A stretch of 7,147 bases of DNA from Betaproteobacteria bacterium (GTDB lineage Bacteria > Pseudomonadota > Gammaproteobacteria > Burkholderiales > Burkholderiaceae_C), in the NCBI GenBank assembly GCA_009927195.1, contig RFNL01000165.1:1-7147 (forward strand), in the 5' to 3' direction. Positions 1 through 6,212 of this stretch are shown here, piece by piece. The stretch's first letter is position 1; the number at the start of each line of letters is the position of its first letter. The notes beneath the pieces were generated by a model. It saw only the letters and a program-made list of their open reading frames with translations, had not been told where the DNA came from and did not search any database. Position numbers and translations under genes: made by a program.

Positions 1-343
1 GAAACCGCTCGCGCTGCCAATGCATCTCAGCGATCGAGCGCCCCTCCAGTCGGTAGTAGTCCAAGCCGGTTTCTCCCACCCCAAGCACCTTGGGCAGGGT
101 CGCCAGGCGCCGCAGATCGTCCACGCTGGGTTCGCTCACACCTTCGTTGTCGGGATGCACGCCCACGGTGCACCAAAAATTATCGAATTCGGTGGCCAAT
201 CCATGCACTTGGGGAAAGGTCTCCAAAGTGGTTGAAATCACCAATGCGCGGTTCACTTGGGCTTGGGCCATTTCGGCCCGCACTTCATCAATGCGTGCAT
301 ACAGCTCAGGAAAATTGAGATGGCAATGTGAATCGGTGAACAT
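1..343 (-). CDS. tatD: TatD family metal-dependent hydrolase (partial, C-terminus off window)
   Basis: Only the first 114 codons are present; the gene runs off the left edge. The protein begins MFTDSHCHLNF, with the N-terminal HxH metal-binding motif (His6 and His8) of the TatD amidohydrolase-like TIM barrel. It continues with VGVHPDN and then GVGETGLDYY, whose Glu is another conserved metal ligand. TatD proteins are cytoplasmic Mg-dependent DNases with 3'-5' exonuclease activity, linked to DNA repair; full-length members have about 260 residues. The ATG at 343 is supported by an AAGGGG Shine-Dalgarno at 351-356, 7 bases upstream. It is the last visible gene of the mltG-tmk-holB-tatD operon, 22 bases after holB. 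The family is clear from the motifs. Which TatD paralogue it is (TatD, YcfH or YjjV type) cannot be settled from a fragment, although its position after holB matches E. coli ycfH. Confidence 0.93.
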   Translation of the reverse strand, partial: MFTDSHCHLNFPELYARIDEVRAEMAQAQVNRALVISTTLETFPQVHGLATEFDNFWCTVGVHPDNEGVSEPSVDDLRRLATLPKVLGVGETGLDYYRLEGRSIAEMHWQRERF

Positions 344-365
344 GTTGGCGCCCCTTGAACTGGCA

Positions 366-1379
366 TTAATTTCGGGCCTGCAAAGCCAAATGGGCTTGGC
401 TGACCAATGCCTCGAGCATCAAGCCCGCGTTGAACGGGTGTTCAGCACTTTTGGCACTCAGCGTCAATTCCTTGGACCATTGGTTCAAGGCGGACAAGCA
501 AGCCCCAGCAGGCAACGATTGGGAGGGAAAAAAACGGGGTGTCGCACCCACCGCCACACGCCAACAATCGTGGCAAATTTTTTGCAATGTGGCCACCACC
601 TGGGCCGGCGCCCAAGCCAGCAAACCTTGCGCGTCGCCCCGAGCCACCGCCTTGGGCAGGGCCAGCCATGCAGAGGCTTTCAAGCCGCTTTGGGCCATCA
701 GCCATGCATCTTCGGGTCGTCCTCCCGCAGCGCTCAACAAAACCGAGGCATCAGCGCCATCCAGACCTTGGTCGCGCAGCCATTGCTCGGCCACATGGAC
801 AGGCGGCCAAGTCAAGGCATGGGTTTGGCATCGGCTGCGCAGGGTGGGCAGCAGCAAATGGGCGGCCTCGCTGACCAACAAAAACCGGGTGTCACCAGGC
901 GGCTCCTCCAAGGTTTTCAAAATCGTGTTGGCGGTGATGTGGTTCATCCGCTCGGCCGGGTAAATCAGCACCACTTTGTGCCGTCCACCGGATCGGGTGG
1001 TTTGGGTAAAGGCCACCATGTCCCGCGCCGCATCAACCCGGATTTCACGGCTGGGTTTGCGGGCTTTTTCGTCAATTTCTTTTTGCGCCTTTTCATGCAA
1101 GGGCCAATCTTTGTCGAGCATCTGTGTTTCTGGCATCAGCACACACAAATCGGCATGGCTGCGCAAATCAAAGTTACGGCAACTGGCGCATTGGCCGCAA
1201 GCACCTTGCTCGCTGGCTTGCCAACACAACCAGCCACGGACCAACTCCAAGGCCAATCGGTATTGGCCCAAGCCCGAGGGGCCTTGCAGCAACCAGGCAT
1301 GCCCTCGCTGCAGGAGCAAGCCCTGCAGGGCCGGGGCCAACCAGGGCGCAGGCTTCACGCTTTGCGCAGTCTCTGTCAT
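366..1379 (-). CDS. holB: DNA polymerase III subunit delta prime (clamp loader)
   Basis: A protein of 337 residues, close to the family's usual 320-340. It is the delta prime stator of the clamp-loader complex, which places the beta clamp on primed DNA. Visible features are an AAA+ core with a P-loop-like GPSGLGQY (residues 33-40), a zinc module with Cys52, Cys61, Cys64 and Cys67, a conserved stretch ending in ILKTLEEPP (about 153-161), and the SRC motif (182-184) that supplies the arginine finger to the neighbouring subunit. The P-loop lysine is replaced by Gln39, so ATP binding is unlikely; E. coli delta prime also does not bind ATP. The frame stays open upstream to 1460, but the ATG at 1379 is preferred because it overlaps the tmk stop codon in ATGA and starts the protein at the expected place. 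I see no Shine-Dalgarno, so translation is probably coupled to tmk. Confidence 0.96.
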   Translation of the reverse strand: MTETAQSVKPAPWLAPALQGLLLQRGHAWLLQGPSGLGQYRLALELVRGWLCWQASEQGACGQCASCRNFDLRSHADLCVLMPETQMLDKDWPLHEKAQKEIDEKARKPSREIRVDAARDMVAFTQTTRSGGRHKVVLIYPAERMNHITANTILKTLEEPPGDTRFLLVSEAAHLLLPTLRSRCQTHALTWPPVHVAEQWLRDQGLDGADASVLLSAAGGRPEDAWLMAQSGLKASAWLALPKAVARGDAQGLLAWAPAQVVATLQKICHDCWRVAVGATPRFFPSQSLPAGACLSALNQWSKELTLSAKSAEHPFNAGLMLEALVSQAHLALQARN

Positions 1380-2044
1380 GGTGGGGTCAGCGCCGCAGGC
1401 ACGGGCACCATGATGGACAACCAACCCCTGCGCACCAACACCTGGGTCATTTGTTGCCACACCTGATGGCGAGACTGGGCCGCATTTATTCGCACCACCC
1501 GGCCGGGCGAAGCCAGGGCTCGGGCCTCATAGCCTGCATGCACTTGGGCGAAAAAAGCCTGGGGCTGTGATTCAAATCGATCCGGCACACGGGCCGCGGC
1601 CAAACGTTGGGCGGCGATGGCCGGATCCAACGCAAACCACAGGGTCATGTCGGGCTCGAGCAAGCCATCGGCATGTCCCTGCACCCATTGCTCCAGTTGC
1701 GATAAAACTGCCAAATCAAAACCGCGCCCATGCCCTTGGTAGGCAAAGGTGGCGTCGGTGAATCGGTCGCACAAAACCACATCGCCGCGCACCAACGCGG
1801 GTTGGATCACCTCTTGGATATGGCTGCGCCGGGCCGCAAACATGAGCAAGGCCTCGGTCAATGGGTCCATGGCATCGTTCAATACCATGTGACGCAGTTT
1901 TTCGGCCAACGGGGTGCCACCGGGCTCGCGTGTCAGGGTCACTTGGCGGCCCTGCTGGCGAAAGGTCTCGGCCAAGCCTTGGATGTGGGTGGATTTACCG
2001 GCCCCATCCACCCCTTCAAAACTGATGAAAATACCCTTGCTCAT
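1376..2044 (-). CDS. tmk: thymidylate (dTMP) kinase
   Basis: A protein of 222 residues, slightly longer than the usual 205-215. It phosphorylates dTMP to dTDP with ATP in the cytoplasm, an essential step of dTTP synthesis. Motifs in order: P-loop EGVDGAGKST (10-19), TREPGGT (38-44) for substrate binding, the DRF signature with TDATFAYQG (93-104), and an arginine-bearing lid around ARVPDRFE (151-158). The P-loop lacks Arg and the lid carries it, which is the E. coli-like type II arrangement. The frame is open back to 2128, but the extra 28 residues are low-complexity and overlap the end of mltG. The ATG at 2044, giving MSKGIFISFEG, is the homologous start. It lies 28 bases after the mltG stop and overlaps holB by 4 bases. 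The last ten or so residues (MVPVPAALTPP) form a short non-conserved tail. Confidence 0.97.
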   Translation of the reverse strand: MSKGIFISFEGVDGAGKSTHIQGLAETFRQQGRQVTLTREPGGTPLAEKLRHMVLNDAMDPLTEALLMFAARRSHIQEVIQPALVRGDVVLCDRFTDATFAYQGHGRGFDLAVLSQLEQWVQGHADGLLEPDMTLWFALDPAIAAQRLAAARVPDRFESQPQAFFAQVHAGYEARALASPGRVVRINAAQSRHQVWQQMTQVLVRRGWLSIMVPVPAALTPP

Positions 2045-2072
2045 GGCCCGATTGTGCCTTGTCAATACCCGC

Positions 2073-3113
2073 TCAGGGGCTGATGGAGGCGGCATTGCGG
2101 CGGCGCTGAAAGCGGTCCACCGCGGCATTGTGGGTCTCTAAGTCCGGGCTGAATTCGCTGCTGCCGTCACCCCGCGCCACAAAATAATAGGCATTGCTGC
2201 GCGCGGGTTGCACAGCCGCCAACAAGGCCGCTTTGCCGGGCATGGCAATGGGTGTAGGCGGCAGGCCTTTGCGGGTGTAGGTGTTCCAAGGATGATCGGT
2301 TTGCAAGTCGCGGCGGCGCAAATTACCGTCAAAGGTGTCGCCCAAACCGTAAATCACCGTGGGGTCGGTTTGCAAGGGCATATCCACGCGCAAACGGTTG
2401 TGGAACACGCTGGAGATCATGGGGCGATCGCTGGGTTTGCCAGTTTCTTTTTCCACAATGCTGGCCAATACCAGGGCTTGCTCGGCATTGTCCAGATCAA
2501 TGGACATATCCCGTTTTTGCCACGCGGCTGCCAATTGGCGATCCATGGCAAAGAGTGCACGGGTCATCAATCGCAAATCCGAGTCGCCTTTGCCGTAGGT
2601 ATAGGTATCTGGAAAAAACCGACCTTCTGCGGCCTGACCGTAGCGACCGAGTTGCGCCATGATGGCCTCTTCGCTTTGGCCCCGGGTCAGGTGTTGCAAA
2701 TGAGTCGCTCGATCCAGGGCCTGTCGAAACTGGCGAAAGGTCCAGCCCTCCACCAGGACCAGTGCTTGCAAAGACTCCTGTCCACGGCTGATTTTTTGCA
2801 ACAAATCCCAAGCCGAGTCACCATTTTTCAACTCATAACTGCCCGCACGCAACAGGCGAGACTGACCGCTCAAGCGAAAAAACCAGTACAACCAAGCGGG
2901 ATCAACGGTCACGCCATTGTCCACACAGACTTGGGCAATGCCACGCACCGTGGTACCTGGTTCGATGGTGATTTCGACCACATCCTGGGCCAATGGCAGG
3001 TCGCGCAACACCCAGAACGTTACGCTGGTCAAACACACCGTCATGGCGAGAAATGAAATGAGCAGCCATCTGCCCCATGTGTTGCGCAAGGCCTGGGCTT
3101 TCAAAGAAAACAC
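2073..3113 (-). CDS. mltG: endolytic murein transglycosylase MltG
   Basis: A protein of 346 residues, the usual length for the YceG/MltG family. It is an inner-membrane lytic transglycosylase that cuts nascent glycan strands internally and is thought to set where peptidoglycan polymerisation ends. It has one N-terminal transmembrane segment (about 16-36), then a periplasmic LysM-like region with IEPGTTVRGIA, a central EGWTFRQFR, EGRFFPDTY, and LASIVEKETG, in which Glu221 corresponds to the catalytic glutamate. VFHNRL, MPLQTDPTVIYG and GLPPTPIAMPG follow. The start at 3113 is GTG, the first possible start after an in-frame stop at 3129-3131, and it has no visible Shine-Dalgarno. It is the first gene of the operon and diverges from ygfZ across 21 bases. 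A downstream TTG at 3104 is a less likely alternative start that would keep the membrane anchor. Confidence 0.96.
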   Translation of the reverse strand: MFSLKAQALRNTWGRWLLISFLAMTVCLTSVTFWVLRDLPLAQDVVEITIEPGTTVRGIAQVCVDNGVTVDPAWLYWFFRLSGQSRLLRAGSYELKNGDSAWDLLQKISRGQESLQALVLVEGWTFRQFRQALDRATHLQHLTRGQSEEAIMAQLGRYGQAAEGRFFPDTYTYGKGDSDLRLMTRALFAMDRQLAAAWQKRDMSIDLDNAEQALVLASIVEKETGKPSDRPMISSVFHNRLRVDMPLQTDPTVIYGLGDTFDGNLRRRDLQTDHPWNTYTRKGLPPTPIAMPGKAALLAAVQPARSNAYYFVARGDGSSEFSPDLETHNAAVDRFQRRRNAASISP

Positions 3114-3134
3114 AGCAGGGATGATAATTCAGCC
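3114..3134. promoter_or_regulatory. divergent spacer with overlapping back-to-back -10 elements (mltG / ygfZ)
   Basis: The whole gap between the mltG and ygfZ start codons is 21 bases. On the plus strand GATAAT (3123-3128) matches the sigma-70 -10 consensus at 5 of 6 positions, with TTCAAA (3100-3105, 4 of 6) exactly 17 bases upstream inside mltG. Transcription would begin at about 3135, the A of the ygfZ ATG. On the minus strand TATCAT (3126 down to 3121, 5 of 6) overlaps it. It would start transcription at about 3114, one base before the mltG GTG, but I see no good -35 for that direction. Neither gene has a Shine-Dalgarno at normal spacing, which fits leaderless or near-leaderless mRNAs. 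This is inferred from sequence only; other promoters inside the coding regions remain possible. Confidence 0.5.
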
Positions 3135-4055
3135 ATGAACACATTGACACCGCCGCTACCGGCGAATTTTCATGGCGCATGTCAGCTGGTTCACTTGGGC
3201 GTGATCGAGGTCAGCGGCAGCGATGCTGTCTCCTTTTTGCACAGCCAATTGACCCATGACCTGGCTTTGCTGGAAGCAGACGGCATTCGTTTTTGCTCTT
3301 TTTGCAATGCCAAGGGGCGCATGCAAGCCACCTTTATGGCCTGTGTGGCCCAACCCAGTGTGGTTTGGTTGGTGTGCCGCCGAGATTTTTTGGCTGCAGT
3401 GCTCAAGCGGCTGAGCCTGTTTGTGCTGCGCGCAAAAGCCCGTCTGCGCGATGCCAGCGACGATTTGTCCATCTGGGGTTTGGTGGGTGAGGGTCTGCCT
3501 GCTCCATGGAAAAAACAAGATCGAATGGGCGGTACGGCCATGGGCTTGTACCCGGCGGCAGGTAAAGCGCGCGCCTTGTGGCTGGCCCCGGCTGGGCAAA
3601 GCCCGGTCAGCACCTCCCACCCGGCAGGTTTGGACCCTGCGGCCTGGCTGTGGGGGGAGGTCATCTCCGGTGTGGCCGATGTGCAAGCGGCCACCACCGA
3701 GGCCTTTGTGCCGCAAATGCTCAATCACGAATCGATTGACGGGGTGAGTTTCAAGAAAGGCTGTTACCCGGGTCAAGAGGTGGTGGCACGCAGCCAGTTT
3801 CGGGGCACCCTCAAGCGGCGCGCCTACATCGTGTCGGGTCCGGCCATGCAAGCCGGACAAGCGGTTTACACCGATGGCGATGCGGCGCAAGAATGCGGCA
3901 CCATCGCCCAAGCCGCCAGCGATGACTCCGGTGGCGGGGTTGCCTTGGCCTGTTTGCTCACAGCAGTGGATCAAGACCGTTTGCACCTGGCCCGGCCCGA
4001 TGGGCCGCTGTTGCGCCTGTGGCCCCTGCCCTACCCCTTGCGCGAAGACATTTGA
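3135..4055 (+). CDS. ygfZ: folate-binding YgfZ family protein (tRNA modification / Fe-S cluster maintenance)
   Basis: A protein of 306 residues with the glycine-cleavage T-protein-like fold. YgfZ binds tetrahydrofolate and supports a subset of Fe-S enzymes, including the tRNA methylthiotransferase MiaB, in the cytoplasm. The diagnostic signature KGCYPGQE is at residues 208-215 with its conserved Cys210, followed by VARSQFRG. Other family features are VIEVSGSDAVSFLHSQLTHDL near the N-terminus (23-43), FCNAKGRMQA (56-65) and FVPQMLN (191-197). E. coli YgfZ is 326 residues, so the length is normal. The ATG at 3135 gives the expected N-terminus. The nearest purine-rich match (AGGG, 3117-3120) is 14 bases away, too far for a standard Shine-Dalgarno. 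It converges on the next gene across 23 bases, where I see no terminator. Confidence 0.95.
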   Translation: MNTLTPPLPANFHGACQLVHLGVIEVSGSDAVSFLHSQLTHDLALLEADGIRFCSFCNAKGRMQATFMACVAQPSVVWLVCRRDFLAAVLKRLSLFVLRAKARLRDASDDLSIWGLVGEGLPAPWKKQDRMGGTAMGLYPAAGKARALWLAPAGQSPVSTSHPAGLDPAAWLWGEVISGVADVQAATTEAFVPQMLNHESIDGVSFKKGCYPGQEVVARSQFRGTLKRRAYIVSGPAMQAGQAVYTDGDAAQECGTIAQAASDDSGGGVALACLLTAVDQDRLHLARPDGPLLRLWPLPYPLREDI

Positions 4056-4078
4056 GCCATTCGCCAGGCGGGTGAGAA

Positions 4079-4936
4079 CTACAGCGGCATGGACATCATG
4101 ATGTGGCTGATGCCAGCCTCTTCAAACGGCTCTCCTTGGGCCATAAAACCCAGCCGCTGGTAAAAACCTTGGGCACTGCGCTGGGCGTGCAATTGCACCT
4201 CGCGGTCGCCGCGCTGCCTGGCTTGTTCGACCAGGGCCCACAACACCTGTTTGCCCAATCCGGTTTGGCGCAAGCGTCGCAACACGGCCATGCGCCCAAT
4301 TTTGGCCACGCCCTGGGTGCTGGGCAATAAGCGACCCGTGGCCACCGCCACCCCCAATGGGTTGCACAACACCGCATGCACACATTGGGCGTCAGCCGGG
4401 TCCCACTCCAAGGCCGGGTCAATGCCTTGTTCATTCACAAAAACCGCTTGACGCAAGGGAGCGGCCAGCGCCTGCAATTGGTCCCATGTGCCGCACCGCA
4501 AGAGGGTCATGGATTGGCCCAGTTCATATCCCTCCAAACAACGGCGCAAGGGCTCGGGTAGCGGCAATGAGGTATGGGTGTGGGGGTTGGCAAACACATA
4601 AACCAACTCGGCTTGCACCAACAACTGCTCGCCCAAAAACACCGCACCTTCAAAGCACATCGACGAGCGACCCAATTTGGCCATGCGCAAATACACGTCC
4701 AAGGCATCGTCGTAACGCGCTGAAGCATGAAACTCGATGCTGGTTTTTTTCAGAAAAATGTCGCCCTTCAGCGCCGCCATCGTGTCCTCATACGGCAGTG
4801 CCAAGTGGCGCCAATAATCGCAAATGGCGGTGTCCAGGTACATCGCGTAGTGGGCATTGAACACAATTTGCTGCATGTCCACCTCTGACCAGCGCACCCG
4901 CAGTCGGTGGGCAAAACGAAACAACTCTTTTTTCAT
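4079..4936 (-). CDS. fusion of YbgC/FadM-type acyl-CoA thioesterase and GNAT N-acetyltransferase
   Basis: A 285-residue protein with two domains. Residues about 1-135 form a hotdog-fold 4HBT thioesterase: VRWSEVDMQQIVFNAHYAMYLD places the likely catalytic Asp at 20, followed by the conserved IEFHASARYDD (67-77). Such enzymes hydrolyse acyl-CoA thioesters. Residues about 143-285 form a GNAT domain: AVFVNEQGID (164-173), GVAVATGRL (195-203), an acetyl-CoA-binding RMAVLRRLRQTGLGK (215-229) with its Q/RxxGxG loop, and QGFYQRLGF (256-264). The GNAT half resembles ElaA/YjcF-like proteins of unknown substrate. The ATG at 4936 has a good Shine-Dalgarno, GGAGA (4943-4947), 6 bases upstream. The frame runs through both domains without interruption. 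Both active sites look intact, but the substrates, and any connection between the two activities, are unknown. Confidence 0.88.
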   Translation of the reverse strand: MKKELFRFAHRLRVRWSEVDMQQIVFNAHYAMYLDTAICDYWRHLALPYEDTMAALKGDIFLKKTSIEFHASARYDDALDVYLRMAKLGRSSMCFEGAVFLGEQLLVQAELVYVFANPHTHTSLPLPEPLRRCLEGYELGQSMTLLRCGTWDQLQALAAPLRQAVFVNEQGIDPALEWDPADAQCVHAVLCNPLGVAVATGRLLPSTQGVAKIGRMAVLRRLRQTGLGKQVLWALVEQARQRGDREVQLHAQRSAQGFYQRLGFMAQGEPFEEAGISHIMMSMPL

Positions 4937-5048
4937 GGACAGTCTCCGGGCGATGCGTTTGGAAGCCCCGCAACAACCAGTTTAGGCCAACGGCGTTTGG
5001 CTATAGTGGGGTTTCACCGCGCAGTCGGCCTCAACCCCACCCCTCCCC
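4937..5048. promoter_or_regulatory. divergent intergenic region with candidate promoter for the alcohol dehydrogenase
   Basis: A 112-base spacer between the thioesterase-GNAT gene and the dehydrogenase. On the plus strand TATAGT (5002-5007) matches the -10 consensus at 5 of 6 positions and would give a leader of about 35 bases; I see no convincing -35 at 16-18 bases. The core CTATAG (5001-5006) is palindromic, so a weak minus-strand -10 (TATAGC, 5005 down to 5000) shares it. A short inverted repeat GCCAA/TTGGC (4986-4990 and 4997-5001) lies just upstream. The 17 bases before the dehydrogenase ATG consist of C, T and A only, with no Shine-Dalgarno. The promoter assignment is tentative. Confidence 0.35.
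5006..5040. repeat. 8-bp inverted repeat upstream of the alcohol dehydrogenase
   Basis: GTGGGGTT (5006-5013) is perfectly complementary to AACCCCAC (5033-5040), with 19 bases between. The left arm overlaps the candidate -10 hexamer by two bases and the repeat extends towards the start codon at 5049. It could be an operator, or a leader hairpin if transcription starts upstream of 5006. If the start is near 5014 the left arm would not be in the mRNA and only the DNA-level reading remains. A chance match is possible. Confidence 0.4.
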
Positions 5049-6202
5049 ATGTCCCACATCATTTACCTGACCCAAATTCACATCGCCTATGGCGTTTTGC
5101 AACAACTCCCGGCAGAGTGCGAAAAAGCCCACATCCGCAAGCCCCTGATCGTCACCGACGCAGGCATCAAAGCCGCAGGCTTGCTGGACATGGCCCTCAA
5201 GGCTTTGGGCAGGGCGGCCGTGGTGTACGACCAAACCCCCTCCAACCCGACCGAGGCCTCGGTGCGCGCCGCCACCAGCTTGTTCCAACAACAAGGCTGC
5301 GATGGCCTGATCGCCTTTGGTGGTGGCTCTTGCATTGACTGCGCCAAAGGGGTGGCGATTGCCGCCGCCCATCCTGGGCCGCTCAAGGATTACGCCACCA
5401 TCGAGGGCGGCTCTGCCCGTATCAGCGAGCGCGTGGCCCCGCTGATTGCCGTGCCCACCACGGCGGGGACCGGCTCCGAGGTGGCCCGAGGCGCAATTGT
5501 CATTGTCGACGATGGCCGCAAGCTGGGCTTTCACAGTTGGCACCTGATGCCCAAAGCGGCCTTGCTCGACCCTGAACTGACCTTGGGTTTGCCGCCCCTG
5601 CTCACCGCTGCCACGGGCATGGATGCGATTGCGCACTGCATGGAGACTTTCATGGCCGCCCCTTTTAACCCGCCCGCCGATGGCATTGCCCTGGACGGAT
5701 TGGCCCGGGGCTGGGCCCACATTGAGCGTGCCACCCGAAACGGCCAAGACCGCGAGGCCAGGTTGCAAATGATGAGCGCTTCCATGCAAGGGGCGATGGC
5801 CTTTCAAAAAGGCCTGGGCTGTGTGCACAGCCTGAGCCACAGCCTGGGCGGGTCAACCCGCGCTTGCACCACGGCACGTTAAATGCCATGTTTTTGCCGG
5901 CGGTGGTGCGCTTCAACTGGGCAGCGTCGTCGGTGCAGCAAGAGCAGCGCATGGAGCGCATGGCCCATGCCATGGGCTTGGGTGCCATCAGCGGTGCGGC
6001 CCCGGCCGCAGAAGCGGTGGCTCAGGCCATCACGGCGATGAATGCGCGCCTGGGTTTGCCCAGCGGCCTGGCCGCCATGGGATTGGAGCGGGCGTGGTTT
6101 GACCAAATCATCGAAGGCGCCATGGCCGACCATTGCCACAAAACCAACCCCCGCTTGGCCACAGCACAAGACTACCAGGCCATGTTGACCGCCGCCCTCT
6201 AA
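5049..6202 (+). pseudogene. iron-containing alcohol dehydrogenase, 4-hydroxybutyrate dehydrogenase-like, frameshifted
   Basis: Two adjacent frames together encode one group III Fe-dependent alcohol dehydrogenase of about 384 residues, the normal family length. The first frame (5049-5882) has the nucleotide-binding GGGSCIDCAK (91-100), PTTAGTGSEV (136-145) and metal ligands Asp192 and His196 in GMDAIAHC, plus His260 in GCVHSLSHSLGG. The frame then shifts: the expected continuation VNPRLHHGTLNAMFLP, carrying the last metal-binding His, is read from 5852 in the frame ending at 6202. One missing G in GGCGGG (5847-5852) explains the break. The uninterrupted first frame would give 277 residues with an aberrant tail, lacking the last metal ligand and the C-terminal domain. 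From memory it strongly resembles the NAD-dependent 4-hydroxybutyrate dehydrogenase (Gbd) of Cupriavidus, which converts 4-hydroxybutyrate to succinic semialdehyde; other alcohol substrates are possible. Either a true pseudogene or a sequencing error. Confidence 0.85.
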
Positions 6203-6212
6203 GGCGGCTTTT
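6191..6212 (+). terminator. intrinsic terminator of the alcohol dehydrogenase gene
   Basis: GCCGCC (6191-6196) pairs perfectly with GGCGGC (6203-6208) across a 6-base loop, CTCTAA, and is followed by TTTT (6209-6212). The TAA stop codon (6200-6202) lies in the loop, so the hairpin overlaps the end of the coding sequence. The minus strand has no T-run after the stem, so it should act on plus-strand transcription only. The T-tract is short, which suggests moderate efficiency. Confidence 0.65.

Noticed and set aside
1380..1460. Upstream-extended start for HolB at 1460
   Set aside because: It would overlap tmk by about 85 bases and add 27 residues with no homology; the ATG in the ATGA overlap fits better.
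90..1466. Long open frame on the plus strand (458 codons) across tatD and holB
   Set aside because: It is antisense to two well-recognised genes, has no family-like motifs, and its composition reflects the codon bias of the opposite strand.
2208..3056. Plus-strand open frame of 282 codons opposite mltG
   Set aside because: The minus strand encodes a complete MltG with its catalytic motif; the plus-strand translation resembles nothing.
3144..3149. Perfect TTGACA hexamer inside the start of ygfZ
   Set aside because: No -10-like hexamer lies 16-18 bases downstream, and it is too far inside the gene to drive ygfZ; on the minus strand it does not match a -35.
3156..3986. Minus-strand open frame of 276 codons opposite ygfZ
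   Set aside because: A shadow of ygfZ, which has the diagnostic KGCYPGQE signature on the plus strand.
4056..4078. Possible terminator between ygfZ and the fusion gene
   Set aside because: The only dyad (CGCC-A-GGCG) has a one-base loop and no T-run.
5031..5840. Minus-strand open frame of 269 codons opposite the dehydrogenase
   Set aside because: Gly/His-rich translation typical of an antisense shadow; the plus strand encodes a clear Fe-ADH.
5844..5856. Programmed -1 ribosomal frameshift in the dehydrogenase
   Set aside because: No X XXY YYZ slippery heptamer and no obvious downstream pseudoknot; this family is not known to use recoding. A missing G is simpler.
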